64,000 bases of DNA, from NCBI RefSeq assembly GCF_904849725.1, contig NC_058518.1, forward strand, positions 394,245,581 through 394,309,580. Reading direction: 5' to 3'. The DNA comes from Hordeum vulgare subsp. vulgare (taxonomy: Eukaryota; Streptophyta; Magnoliopsida; Poales; Poaceae). Under the pieces are notes generated by a model. It saw only the letters and a list, made by a program, of their open reading frames with translations, was not told where the DNA came from and searched no databases. This document shows positions 44,564 to 56,187 of the stretch, piece after piece. The position numbers and the translations under genes are program-made. Position 1 is the first letter of the stretch, and the number at the start of each line of letters is the position of its first letter.

Positions 44564-46132
44564 ATGGAGATCGCGCACCTCGCGTACGTGCTCCTCTTCC
44601 TCTTCGCCGTGGTCATACTTTATGTCCAGCGCCGCCGAGTTTCTCCGTCGACGAATCCAAGAATGGCCTACTGTCCTCACCCCAACCCCGTCCTGGGCAA
44701 CACCGTGGAGTTCATCCGCAACCGCGGGAGGTTTTTCGACTGGTACACCGACATGTTGCGCATGTCGCCGTCCAGCACCATCGAGGCGTGGGGGGCCCTG
44801 GGCGCCAGCCACGCCGTTACCACCGCTGATCCGGCCGGCGTCGACAACCTGCTGCGCACCAACTTCGCCAACTACAACCGTGGCGCGCACTTCCGCGCTG
44901 CGCAGTACGAGCTCATCGGCGACGGCCTCTTCGGCGCCGACGGCCGCCTCTGGAGCCTCCAGCGCAAGCTGGCGTCGTACGCTTTCTCCTCCCGCTCGCT
45001 ACGGGGTTTTACCGACGACGTCCTGGTCATTCACCTTGGCCGCCGCTTCCTGCCGTTCCTCGACGCCGCCGCGGGGTCCGGCGAGGCCGTCGACCTGCAG
45101 GAGGCGCTGCGCCGGTTCGCGTTCGACAACATCTGCCACGTCGCCTTCGGCGTCGAGAGCTCCACGCTCCTCGAGTGGGATGACCCCCGGCACCAGGCGC
45201 TCTTCGCGGCGTTCGACACGGCCGTCGAGATCTCCTTCATGAGGACGTTGGCACCATCCACACCGGTGCGGAAGCTCACGAAGCTTCTGAACATCGGCAA
45301 GTCCCGCCGGCTCCGGGAAGCCGTTGGCGTCATAGACGACCACGCCATGTCGGTCATCGAAGCCAAGGAGGCGAGCCAGAGAAATAACCGCGGCGAGGGC
45401 GACCCGGACCTGCTCTCCCGGTTCATGGCGGCCATGGAAGAGGAGGACGGAGGGGGCGAGCTCGCCGCCATGTTCCCCACGCCAGAGGCCAAGCGCCGGT
45501 TCCTGCGGGACGTGGTCGTCAGCTTCGTTCTGGCCGGGAAGGACACGACGACCTCGGCCCTGACGTGGTTCTTCTGGCTCATCGCCGCCAACCCGCGGTG
45601 CGAGCAGCGCGTCCACGACGAGGTGTCGCGGTCGCCGGACGGCAACGTGAAAGGCATGCACTACCTACACGCCGCGATCACCGAGGCGATGCGCCTTTAT
45701 CCGCCGGTTCCCTTCAACGGGCGGGTAGCCGTCGCCGACGACGTCCTCCCGGACGGCACGGCGGTGCGCGCCGGCTGGTTCGCCAACTACTCGGCGTACG
45801 CGATGGGGCGGATGGAGAAGCTGTGGGGCGACAACTTCCTGGAGTTCGCACCGGAGCGATGGCTCGGTGACGGCGGCGAGTTCGCGGCAGTGGACGCGGC
45901 GCGGTACCCGGTGTTCCACGCGGGGCCACGTGCGTGCCTCGGGAAGGAGATGGCCTACGGGCAGATGAAGACGGTCGCGGCAGCCGTTCTCCGGAGGTTC
46001 AGGTTGAACGTGGTGGCGCCGACGGCCAGCATGGAGTCCCCGCCGGCGTACGAGATGACCGGAACGATGAAGATTAAAGGCGGACTTCAGGTGCAGCTTG
46101 TATACGAGACTAAGAGTGATCGATGCTACTAG
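44564..46132 (+). CDS. CYP94: Cytochrome P450, CYP94 family
   Basis: Intact intronless gene of 522 residues, normal P450 length. An N-terminal hydrophobic anchor (residues ~4-21) precedes basic RRR and a Pro-containing hinge, so the enzyme should sit on the cytosolic face of the ER. Landmarks: I-helix oxygen-binding AGKDTT (324-329), K-helix EAMR (ExxR, 374-377), PERW (430-433) and the haem loop FHAGPRACLG (451-460) with the axial Cys at 458. VVSFVLAGKDTTTSALTWFF and MRLYPPVPFNGR fit CYP94 (CYP86 clan), whose members omega-hydroxylate fatty acids or, in some subfamilies, oxidise jasmonoyl-isoleucine. I cannot decide subfamily or substrate. The start context CCAACCATGGAG is favourable. No stop, frameshift or missing motif is seen. 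The upstream 200 bp includes MITE and MULE sequence, so its promoter is partly transposon-derived or lies further out. It is the only host gene I support here. Confidence 0.92.
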   Translation: MEIAHLAYVLLFLFAVVILYVQRRRVSPSTNPRMAYCPHPNPVLGNTVEFIRNRGRFFDWYTDMLRMSPSSTIEAWGALGASHAVTTADPAGVDNLLRTNFANYNRGAHFRAAQYELIGDGLFGADGRLWSLQRKLASYAFSSRSLRGFTDDVLVIHLGRRFLPFLDAAAGSGEAVDLQEALRRFAFDNICHVAFGVESSTLLEWDDPRHQALFAAFDTAVEISFMRTLAPSTPVRKLTKLLNIGKSRRLREAVGVIDDHAMSVIEAKEASQRNNRGEGDPDLLSRFMAAMEEEDGGGELAAMFPTPEAKRRFLRDVVVSFVLAGKDTTTSALTWFFWLIAANPRCEQRVHDEVSRSPDGNVKGMHYLHAAITEAMRLYPPVPFNGRVAVADDVLPDGTAVRAGWFANYSAYAMGRMEKLWGDNFLEFAPERWLGDGGEFAAVDAARYPVFHAGPRACLGKEMAYGQMKTVAAAVLRRFRLNVVAPTASMESPPAYEMTGTMKIKGGLQVQLVYETKSDRCY

Positions 46133-46640
<508 letters not shown>

Positions 46641-46857
46641 TAAATTTACGATTTTGCTATTTTATAGTCGAGTGTTTTTAATTCGCTGTCATTCAATTTT
46701 CTACCCGTACGATCTGGCGTTAAGATTCGCGCCGAGGACTCTGCTTTTCACGCGTAAGTTTCTTTGTCGGGCGCGTTTTTTTTGGGCTAGCCCATTAGCG
46801 TCCCGGATACCATATGCTTTTTGCATACTTCTAACTTAATTTGTTATATATCTAGTA
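46641..46857. other. Unassigned spacer
   Basis: No recognisable gene, repeat or RNA. Confidence 0.4.
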
Positions 46858-47505
46858 TGTATTTTTGGACTCCAGTAACGGTACTTCTTTGGTATTTATA
46901 CTATACTTTCTCATGATTTACACTGCACTTCTTTGGTATTTACACTGTATTCTCTGGTGATTCACATTGTACTTTTTTGGTATTTACAGTGTAAATTCAT
47001 CAGTTTTTACAATGTAATTCCCTGGATTAATGTATGATGTATTTTTCCATGGGATTTACACTGAAATTCATGGGTACTTACAGTGTAAGTTCATCATGTT
47101 TTACAAATGTAAATACCTGATACTAACAATGCATTTCTAGGGGATTTGGAGTGTGATTCGTGGGGATCTATGACTGTAATTTATGGGTGTTTACAGTGTA
47201 ACTTTATCAGTAAATACACTATACTTTTATAAGTTTCACTGCTTTGACTTAAGTTGTGTGTATCTAGATTGTAACTCTTATAAGATATCATGTCAGCACA
47301 CTACAAGTAGACTCTGAGTAGACTATGATGATAGTGTAATTATCACTATAATTTTTCTCAAATGGCAGTGTAAGTTCTATGTAAATCCACTTAATCATTG
47401 TTTTCATACTTTCTATAAGTCCCGGTCATAATGTCACTATAGTAATCACACAATATGATTGTAAGTTCTGTGCAAATGCACTGTAATTTTAGAAGTTCCA
47501 GTGCA
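46858..47505. repeat. Array of palindromic TTACA(G/C)TGTAA motifs
   Basis: An AT-rich stretch contains at least ten variants of a near-palindrome, for example TTTACACTGTATT, TTTACAGTGTAAATT, TTACAATGTAATT, TTACAGTGTAAGTT, TTTACAGTGTAACTT. They are spaced irregularly, mostly 25-45 bp, with TGGTATTT/TGGGTATT and TTCAT-type linkers between them. No coding frame is seen. It is cut at its right edge by the LTR of Copia H. Confidence 0.6.
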
Positions 47506-47510
47506 AATTT

Positions 47511-47875
47511 TGTTAGATTCACTAGATCGCTTGGGCTAGTAGAATCCGGAAGTAGGGATGGGAGTTACCTTCTCCTTGGCTCGAAGAGCTCGCCCCAAAG
47601 GCCATGGTAGTGGGGCGTCGGTGATGATGGCTGAGAATGATGTCGTGGTGGTGGTGCTTCCCGTGAGCGTCGTGCTAGCCCTAGATCGGAAGGGTTTGTC
47701 GGTGGGGTGTGTGGCAGCGGCGAATCTCGTAGTCCATGCCCCAGCACCCACCTCTATTAATACAACGCGGGTCACAGGCCCCCCCAACCATAACGGGTTG
47801 GGCGCCCCCGATCAGGGCGCGTGGATCAGGGGTCCGGTGGACCGTTGGGCCCACGCGGGAGAGATCAACCTAACA
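47511..47875 (-). repeat. Copia H 3' LTR
   Basis: 365 bp. The minus strand runs from TGTTAGGTTGATCTC to GAATCTAACA (TG...CA), preceded by the polypurine tract AAGGGGAAGAA. It contains a plausible promoter-like TATTAATA. The 5' partner LTR is missing, so it cannot be cross-checked. Frames at 47536-47977 lie in it and are not genes. Confidence 0.65.
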
Positions 47876-48040
47876 TTCTTCCCCTTGATCTCAACTTTTA
47901 CTTTTACTTTATATTTTCTAGTTTATTTGTTCCATCACATATTAGTACATAGAGCATGTCTCGTTGTCACAGCTTAATTGCCGATAGAATCATACAGCTA
48001 CAACATACGTTTTGTTCAGAAACAAATTATGTTTCAAGAA

Positions 48041-48397
48041 TCATAGGCTTTCCCTTAAACCCATGTCGGCTAAGTGTTCCTTGAACACATTGGGTGGTAA
48101 GCTTTTCGTTAGCGGATCCGCAAGCATATCCTTTGTCCTTATATACTCGAGACTTATAGTGTCATCCTGGATTTTATCTTTCACAACATAATACTTTATA
48201 TCTATTGTCTTGGTAGCATTACTCGACTTGTTGTTGTGAGCATAAAATACTGCGGGCTGGTTGTCACAGTACATCTTTAGTGGTTTTTGAATATAATCTA
48301 TCACTTTCAAGTCGGTTATAAATTTCTTTAGCCACATCACCTGCCCGGTGGCTTCAAAACGTGCTATAAACTCTGCTTGCATCGTGGACGATGCAAC
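48041..48397 (-). pseudogene. Copia H RNase H, C-terminal part
   Basis: Minus-strand Copia RNase H (MQAEFIARFEATGQVMWLKK, LKMYCDNQPAVFYAHNNKSS, DMLADPLTKSLPPNVFKEHL) ending MGLRESL at 48041. It continues upstream at 59264 after the insertion of Copia I; joining across I restores the frame at SWKSSK..VV..ASSTMQAEF. The flanking 5-mers are GCAAC (48393-48397) and GTAAC (59259-59263). Confidence 0.85.
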
Positions 48398-48539
48398 TGT
48401 TAGAGTGCTATATATATAGCCATGTAACCATTCGTATTTACCCTATTGTATAAGGGGTTTTCTGCATATTACACACATGTACATGTATATATACTAGCAT
48501 ATGGCCTCCTGAAATATACAAGTTGCATATTTCCTAACA
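48398..48539 (+). repeat. Copia I 5' LTR
   Basis: 142 bp with TG...CA ends. The TATATATATAG region near its start could serve as a promoter. Confidence 0.88.
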
Positions 48540-48552
48540 TGGTATTAGAGCC
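48540..48552 (+). other. Primer-binding site of Copia I
   Basis: TGGTATTAGAGCC follows the LTR directly; it matches the initiator-Met tRNA site TGGTATCAGAGCC with one mismatch. Confidence 0.85.
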
Positions 48553-49182
48553 TCAGGGTTTTTTCGCACGTGCAACTCATGCTCTCGATCCAATCTTCCA
48601 TCCACGCAACCGCCGTCTTTCTTCTCTGGACGGTGCTGCTCTCCGGTGCCTTCTCCACCGCAGGTCAACCCTGCTCCGCAGAACTGTGGCGCTGCGTTCT
48701 TCCGGACGTCGCATCGCCTGCTGTTGCTTCTTCCGCTCATCCACGGCCTCCCGTCCACGAATCGATTCAGATCCAAGGACACGCGATCCGCCAGCTTCAA
48801 GGACTCTAGATCGAGTCGACTGCAACACCTGTCTGCTTCCAATCGAGCCCGCCATCCTTGGATCACGTCATGCACGCCTCTGGATAGAGTCGCCGTCGCT
48901 TCCTCCTGTCGCCGGTCGCTGCTATTAGTCACCTTTGGATCAGATCGCGCTGCTCTCGGGCTTCGTCTCACAGGCAGGAACGCCCAGGTCAACGGGTCCA
49001 ATTGTTTTGCTATTCCAAGTCTCCAACCACTGGTCGATCCTTTCCACATGCGTACGTATGTGCGTTCGATCAGCCTCCAGATCGAGGAGCCTCCAGCCCT
49101 GCCCGCACGAGCAGGTGTTTCTGCCAGATGCGGGCTTGGTCTGGTGTGCTTTTCGTTGACTGAGTTTTTTTGGTAAAAAAAG

Positions 49183-49653
49183 ATGTCTACACCAGCTCGC
49201 AACGTTTTAGTCCCTTTCTTCCCGGTGACTCCTGAGGGCTGTGCTGGTAGCTCTTCTACTGCTCCTCCTATGAGCTCCTCATATGGTGATTGTCGCTCTA
49301 CACCGACACCTCTTGCGACTTTCACCGGTTCTCCTGGTGCCTATGACTCCATGGACTGCGCTTCGTTCACGCGTCTTCCCTTGGCGCTTGCTGTTTGTCT
49401 GCACAAGACCTCGTTTTCTCCATCGGCCTTTGTCGACGATACTGGTCATGCTACACCGACATCTTTAGAGGCTTCCACAGGTGGTGGTGGTCGCTTCTCT
49501 CCTCGTGCCACTACTTCAGCTCTGTACTTCACCAAGGACGAGATTGCGCGACTTCGAGCCCTGCTGATTGCCTCCCAACCTCTATTGTCGGGTGCGTCTA
49601 CATCAACATCTTCAGTTGTGCCCCTGACTGAGCAGGAGATTGGGCGATTTTGA
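49183..49653 (+). pseudogene. Copia I gag remnant
   Basis: A 156-codon frame (MSTPARNVLVPFFPV...) rich in Ser/Thr/Pro with FTKDEIARLRALLIASQPLL, the type of sequence found between Gag and protease in some Copia polyproteins. No zinc knuckle is seen. It ends in TGA at 49651-49653 ahead of the protease region. The leader at 48553-49182 is non-coding. Confidence 0.5.
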
Positions 49654-51817
49654 TGCCTAATAGCTCCATCTTATGGTTCTTTATCGACAGGGTCTGTTGG
49701 TTCAGCTACAAACTCTTCTGGCATTGTGAGACCACCTTCTACACAAGCAGGTACATCGCCATGGATTCTTGATACTTGAGCATATTTTCATATATGACTC
49801 ATGATTCATCAACCCTGTCATCTACTCGACCTCTCGATTCTCCTGTTCATGTTCTTACTGCTGATGGTACTTCTCTCCCGGTTACTGGCTGAGGCACTCT
49901 TAGCACTGCATCTTTTCATGTTCCCGATTTTGCTCACGTTCCTCGGCAAACCATGCAGCTCATTTCTGGTGGTCAGGGACTCTGGTTACAGGGTCATCTT
50001 GACTTTGACTCATGTTCAGTTCTGGACCGTCACACTCATGCTCTTCTTGGTGCTGGCCCCCAACGTCGTGACTCTCAGGGTCTCTGGGAGCTTGACTGGC
50101 TTCACCTTCCATCCGCTGCCACCGCAGCTAGTCTCTCCACCTCTGTTGCCTTGTCTACCAGCTCTTTTCAGCAGTGGCATCATCCCCTTGGTCACTTATG
50201 TGGCTCTCGTCTCTCATCCTTAGTTCGGCGTGGTCTTCCTGGATCCGTCTCTGGCGGTGTGTCTTTAGACTGTCAGGGTTGTCGGCTTGGTAAACAGGTT
50301 CAGTTACCTTATCCTCATAGCGAGACTATGTCTCAGTGTCCTTTTTACCTTGTTCACTCTGATGCCTAGGGTCCAGCTCCCTTTGCTTCGAAGGGATGCC
50401 ATCACAACTATATTATCTTTATAGATGATTTCTCTCGACAGACATGGATATATTTCATGTCTTCTCGTAGGGAGGTCTTATCTATCTATAAGTCTTTTGC
50501 TGCCATGGTTCACACTCAGTTCTCTTCACCTATTCGAGTGTTTCGTGCTAACTCTGCTGGAGAGTATATCTCCAAGATGCTGCATGGATTTGTTGCTAAG
50601 TAGGGTACCCTTGCTTAGTTTTCTTGTCCTGGTGCTCATGCTCAGAATGACGTGGCTGAGCGGAAGCATCGTCACCTTCTTGAGACGGCTCGTGAGATGA
50701 TGATCGTTGCCTCTCTTCCACCTCACTTTTGGGCTGAGGCTGTCTCCACTTCCACCTATCTCATCAATCTTCAGTCGTCCACTTCTTTGCAAGGTGGCTT
50801 CCTTTCGAGCGTCTTTTTGATCGTTCTCCCGATTATTCGACACTTTGTTTGTTTGGCTGTGTTTGCTATGTTCTTCTTGCCCCTCGCGAACGCACCAAAC
50901 TGACCGCTCAGTCTGTTGAGTGTGTCTTCTTGGGCTATAGTGATGAGCATAAGGGCTATCGTTGTTGGGATCCTACCGGTCGTCGGATGCGTATTTCTCG
51001 GGATCCGACTTTTTATGAGTCTCGGCACTTCTACCCATGCCCATCTTCCTTGATTTTTCAGTGGAGGATATCTCTTTCCTCACTTTTCCTCACACACCTA
51101 TCACCCCCATCGAGCCTTTGTCTATTCGTTCTGCTACCCCTGCCTCTCCATCTCTTGTCGATTTGACGCCACCATCTCCCACGGTTTCCTCACCTAGCGT
51201 GTCACTAGATTCTTCAGCTTCATCTCCGGTGACTTTTTCGTCTCCACCCCCCGATTCTACCTTGGCGATTCCTCATTGTATTCTTCCATCTTTTCCTGAG
51301 TATTTCACTCGTCGTTCACATAATGTGGATGCCTCTGCGGATGTGTCGTCCTCCTCGTCTCAGCCTACCTATGGCTTGCGTCCTTGTCCTCGTCCGCATG
51401 TTGATCGCCTTGAATTTTCCACCGCTGGTGCTATTGTTCTTGAGCCAACTTCTTATCGTGAGGCTTTTGTTCATCCTGAATGGCAATTTGCGATGGCAGA
51501 GGAGATTGCTGCTCTTGAACGCACTGGTACATGGGATCTTATTTCTCTTCCTCCCGGTGTCCGTCCCATCACTTGTACGTGGCTCTACAAGGTTAAGACT
51601 CTCTCTGATGGTTCTCTTGAGCGTTAGAAAGCTCGTCTTTTGGCTCGTGGATTTCAGCAGGAGCATGGTCGTGATTACGACGAGAATTTTTCTCATGTGG
51701 CCCATATGATCACTATTCGTACACTTCTTGTCGTGTCCTCTGCACGCAACTGGTCAGTATCTCAGCTTGATGTTAAGAATGCCTTTCTTAATGGTGACCT
51801 TCGTGAGGAGGTGTACA
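49654..51817 (+). pseudogene. Copia I pol, part 1 (protease, integrase, RT start)
   Basis: Recognisable domains with stops: protease WILDT-stop-AYFHMTH at about 49759, so the catalytic Asp-Thr is followed by TGA where Gly is expected; the pre-integrase region HHPLGHLCGSRL..CQGCRLGKQ (about 50170-50300); integrase ([30 protein letters not shown]); [18 protein letters not shown]; and the RT beginning (EFAMAEEIAALERTG region, SQLDVKNAFLNGDLREEVYM). Premature TAG/TGA codons occur at several points. The frame is broken at 51817 by Copia J and resumes at 57961. Confidence 0.82.
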
Positions 51818-51844
51818 TGTTGGGTAACGTAGCATAAATTCAAA
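51818..51844 (-). repeat. Copia J 3' LTR, terminal stub
   Basis: TGTTGGGTAACGTAGCATAAATTCAAA is shared with the 56188 LTR, after which the sequence jumps into RT. Because the outer end and target duplication are intact, the deletion happened after insertion. Confidence 0.85.
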
Positions 51845-53816
51845 CTCTTGTTCAAATAGGCCTTTATGCTCTCCAACATCTCTATATCATTCCCCATCAA
51901 TAATATGTCATCCACATATAGTACGAGGAAAGCTACAGAGCTCCCACTCACTTTCTTGTACAGACAGGCTTCTCCGTAAACCTGTATGAACCCAAACGCT
52001 TTAATCACCTCATTAAAGCGAATGTTCCAACTCCGAGATGCTTGCACCAGCCCATAGATGGAGCGCTGGAGCTTGCATACTTTGTTAGCACCTTTAGGAT
52101 CGACAAAACCTTCTGGTTGCATCATATACAACTCTTCCTTAAGATTCCCGTTAAGGAAAGCTGTTTTGACGTCCATTTGCCAGATTTCATAATCATAAAA
52201 GGCGGCAATTGCTAACATGATTCAGACTGATTTCAGCTTCGCTACGGGAGAGAAAGTCTCTTCGTAGTCAACTCCTTGAATTTGTCGAAAACCCTTTGCG
52301 ACAAGTCGAGCTTTGTAAACGGTTACATTACCATTTGCATCAGTCTTCTTCTTGAAGATCCATTTATTTTCTATGGCTCTCCGGTCATCGGGCAAGTCCA
52401 CCAAAGTCCATACTTTGTTCTCATACATGGATCCTATCTCGGATTTCATGGCCTCAAGCCATTTGTTGGAATCCGGGCCCGCCATCGCTTCTTCATAGTT
52501 CGAAGGTTCACCATTGTCTAACAACATGATTTCCATCACAGGGTTGCCGTACCACTCTGGTGCGGAGCGTACCCTTGTGGACCTTCGTGGTTCAGTAGTA
52601 ACTTGACCCGAAGCTTCATGATCATCATCATTAACTTCCTCTTCAGTCGGTGTAGGCACCACAGGAACAACTTCTTGCGCTGCGCTACTTTCCTGTTCGA
52701 GAGGGGGTGTAATTACCTCATCAAGTTTTACCTTCCTCCCACTTACTTCTTTCGAGAGAAACTCTTTCTCTAGAAAGGATCCGTTCTTGGCAACAAAGGT
52801 TTTACCTTCGGATCTAAGATAGAAGGTATACCCAATAGTTTCCTTAGGGTATCCTATGAATACGCATTTCTCCGCTTTGGGTTCGAGCTTTTCTGGTTGA
52901 AGTTTCTTCACATAAGCATCGCAGCCCCAAACTTTAAGAAACGACAACTTAGGTTTCTTGCCAAACCATAGTTCATACGGTGTCGTCTCAACGGATTTAG
53001 ACGGTGCCCTATTTAAAGTGAATGCTGCAGTTTCTAATGCGTATCCCCAAAATGATAGCGGTAAGTCGGTGAGAGACATCATAGATCGTACCATATCTAA
53101 TAAGGTGCGATTACGACGTTCAGACACTCCGTTGCGCTGCGGTGTGCCAGGCGGCGTTAGTTGTGAAACGATTCCACACTTCTTAGGTGTGTGCCAAACT
53201 CGTGACTCAAATATTCTCCTCCACGATCAGATCGTAGACATTTTATTTTTCTGTCACGTTGATTCTCAACCTCACTCTGAAATTCCTTGAACTTTTCAAA
53301 CGTCTCAGATTTGTGCTTCATCAAGTAGATATACCCATACCTACTCAAATCATCGGTGAGAGTGAGAACATAACGATAACCACCGCGAGCTTCAACGTTC
53401 ATTGGACCACACACATCAGTATGTATTATTTCCAATAAGTCGGAGGCTCTCTCCATTATTCCTGAGAATGGAGTCTTAGTCATCTTGCCCATGAGGCACG
53501 GTTCGCATGTGTCAAATGATTCAAAGTCAAGAGACTCTAGCAGTCCATCAGTATGGAGCTTCTTCATGCGCTTAACGCCGATATGACCAAGGCGGCAGTG
53601 CCACAAGTATGTGGGACTATCATTATCAACTTTGCATCTTTTGGTACTCACACTATGAATATGTGTAACATCACGATCGAGATTCATCAAGAATAAACCA
53701 TTCACCAGCGGAGCATGACCATAAAACATATCACTCATATAAATAGAACAACCATTATTCTCTGACTTAAATGAGTAGCTGTCTTGCATTAAGCAAGACC
53801 CTGATACAATGTTCAT
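51845..53816 (-). pseudogene. Copia J integrase and RT
   Basis: Minus strand, in order: pre-integrase finger (HCRLGHIGVKRMKKLHTDG, CEPCLMGK, about 53600-53490); integrase core (IIHTDVCGPM, RYGYIYLMKHKSETF, CLRSDRGGEY with catalytic Asp kept, up to 53157); a frame change near 53130-53160; integrase C-terminus (MSERRNRTLLDMVRSMMSL, KVWGCDAYVKKLQPEKLEPK); and RT (WIFKKKTDANGNVTVYKARL, GVDYEETFSPVAKLKSV, TGA at 52219-52221, MLAIAAFYDYEIWQMDVKTA, YVDD in LVLYVDDILLMG, about 51900). One in-frame stop, one frameshift and the deleted C-terminus inactivate it. It shows clear similarity to BARE-1/Angela pol. Confidence 0.88.
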
Positions 53817-53857
53817 GCTTAAAGCTGGTACTAAATAACAATTATTAAGGTTTAAAA

Positions 53858-54916
53858 CTAATCCGATGGTAGATGTAGAGGTAGCGTGCCGACGGCGATC
53901 ACATCGACCTTTGAACCATTCCCGACGCGCATCGTCACCTCGTCCTTTGCTAGTCTCCGCTTATTCCGCAGTTCCTGCTTTGAGTTGCAAATGTGAGCAA
54001 CAGCACCGGTATCAAATACCCAGGAGCTACTACGAGCTCTGGTAAGGTACACATCAATAACATGTATATCACATATACCTTTAACATTGCCGGCCTTCTT
54101 GTCCGCTAAGTATTTGGGGCAGTTCCGCTTCCAGTGACCTTTTCCCTTGCAGTAGAAGCACTCAGTCTCAGGCTTGGGTCCGTTCTTTTTCTTCTTCCCG
54201 GCATCTGGCTTACCGGGCGCGGCAACAACTTTGCCGTCTTTCTTGAAGTTCTTCTTACCCCTGCCTTTCTTGAAACTAGTGGTCTTGTTGACCATCAACA
54301 CTTGATGCTCCTTCTTGATTTCTACTTCTGCAGACTTGAGCATCGAGTACAACTCGGGAATGGTTTTCTCCATCCCTTGCATGTTGTAGTTAAGCACAAA
54401 GCCTTTGTAGCTTGGTGGGAGAGACTGGAGGATTCTGTCAATGATAGCATCATCCGGAAGTTCGACTCCAAGTGAAGTCAGACGACCGTGTAACCCAGAC
54501 ATTTTGAGTATGTGCTCACTGACAGAACTGTTCTCCTCCATCTTACAGCTGAAGAACTTGTCGGAGACTTCATATCTCTCGACACGGGCATGAGCTTGAA
54601 AAACTAGCTTCATCTCTTGGAACATCTCATATGCCCCGTGTTGCTCAAAACGTCTTTGGAGCCCCGTTTCTAAACTGTATAACATGCCACACCTGACCAG
54701 AGAGTAGTCATCACTCCGCGCTTGCCAGACGTTTAGAATGTCCTGGGCTGATGCGGGAGCGGGAGGGTCACCTAGCGGCGCATTAAGGACATAAGCCTTT
54801 TTAGCTGCTTCAAGGATGAGCTTCAAGTTGCGAACCCAGTCCGCATAGTTGCTACCATCATCTTTCAGCTTGTTTTTCTCTAGGAATGCGTTGAAGTTGA
54901 GGTTGACGTTGGACAT
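53858..54916 (-). CDS. Copia J Gag with zinc knuckle and protease start
   Basis: An intact 352-codon frame from MSNVNLNFNAFLEKNKLKDD. It contains the Copia Gag domain (NYADWVRNLKLILEAAKKAY near residue 25, LQSLPPSYKGFVLNYNMQGM near 163), a Lys-rich stretch, the CCHC zinc knuckle CFYCKGKGHWKRNC (residues 253-266) that binds RNA, and the protease active site FDTGA (301-305). The frame stops at 53858 in the protease region, so the polyprotein is not continuous with integrase. Gag alone could still be translated and build particles. BARE/Angela lineage. Confidence 0.85.
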   Translation of the reverse strand: MSNVNLNFNAFLEKNKLKDDGSNYADWVRNLKLILEAAKKAYVLNAPLGDPPAPASAQDILNVWQARSDDYSLVRCGMLYSLETGLQRRFEQHGAYEMFQEMKLVFQAHARVERYEVSDKFFSCKMEENSSVSEHILKMSGLHGRLTSLGVELPDDAIIDRILQSLPPSYKGFVLNYNMQGMEKTIPELYSMLKSAEVEIKKEHQVLMVNKTTSFKKGRGKKNFKKDGKVVAAPGKPDAGKKKKNGPKPETECFYCKGKGHWKRNCPKYLADKKAGNVKGICDIHVIDVYLTRARSSSWVFDTGAVAHICNSKQELRNKRRLAKDEVTMRVGNGSKVDVIAVGTLPLHLPSD

Positions 54917-56173
54917 CTACAATATTAATAAAGACAACTTTTAGACTAAGTTCATGACAATTAAGTTCATTTAATCAAATTAAGTATGAACTCCCACTTA
55001 AATCGACATCCCTCTAGTCATCTAAGTGATACATGATCCATGTTGACTAACCCGTGTCCGATCATCACGTGAGACGGACTAGTCACCATGGTGAGCAACT
55101 TCATGCTGATCGTATTCAACCATACGACTCATGTTCGACCTTTCGGTCTCTTGTATTCGAGGTCATGTCTGTACATGCTAAGCTCGTCGAGTCAACCTAA
55201 GTGTTTCGCGTGTGTAAATCTGGCTTACACCCGTTGTATGCGAACGTTAGAATCTATCACACCCGATCATCACGTGGTGCTTCGAGACAACGAACCTTCG
55301 CAACGGTGCACACTTAGGGGAATACGTTCTCGAAATTTTAGGAGGGATCATCTTATTATGCTACCGTCGTTTTAAGCAATAAGATGTAAAACATGATAAA
55401 CATCACAATGCAATCATATAGTGACATGATATGGCCATTATCATCTTTGCTCATTCGATCTCCATCTTCAGGCATCGCATGATCATCATCGTCACCGGCG
55501 TGACACCATGATCTCCATCATCATGATCTCCATCATCGTGTCTCCGTGAAGTCGTCACGCCAACTACTACTATCACTACTACTATTGCTAACCGTTAGCG
55601 ATGAAGTAAAAGTAGCAAGCACATGGCGTTGCATCTCATACAATAAATTAAGACAACTCCTATGGCTCCTGCCGGTTGTCATACTCATCGACATGCAAGT
55701 CGTGAAACCTATTACAATAACATGATCATCTCATACATCATACATGCAACATCACAACTTTGGCCATATCACATCACATGTCAAACCCTGCAAAAACAAG
55801 TTAGACGTCCTCTAATTGTTGTTGCAAGTTTTACGTGGCTGATTTGGGTTTCTAGCAAGAACGCCTTCTTACCTACGTGATAGCCACAACAATGATATGC
55901 CAAAGCTATTTACCCTTCATAAGGACCCTTTTCATCAAATCCAATCCGACTAGAGTAGGAGAGACAGACACCCGCTAGCCACCTTTATGCACGATGTGCA
56001 TGTTTGTCGGTGGAACCAGTCTCACGTAAGCGTACGTGTAAGGTCGGTCCGGGCCGCTTCATCCCACAATACCGCCGGAAAAGAATAAGACTAGTAACGG
56101 CAAGCAAATTGACAAACCATCGCCCACAACTTTTGTGTTCTACTCGTGCATAGAATCTACGCATAGAAAACCT

Positions 56174-56187
56174 GGCTCGGATGCCAC
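56174..56187 (-). other. Primer-binding site of Copia J
   Basis: The minus strand after the LTR reads TGGCATCCGAGCC, close to the initiator-Met tRNA site TGGTATCAGAGCC. Confidence 0.7.

Noticed and set aside
44622..45929. Long alternative frames overlapping the P450 on both strands
   Set aside because: High GC content opens extra frames; they lack domains and conflict with the intact P450 frame.
47558..47977. 139-codon plus-strand frame
   Set aside because: It overlaps the Copia H LTR and has no recognisable domain.
48534..49325. 263-codon minus-strand frame in the leader of Copia I
   Set aside because: Antisense to the leader and gag of Copia I with no domain; likely chance.
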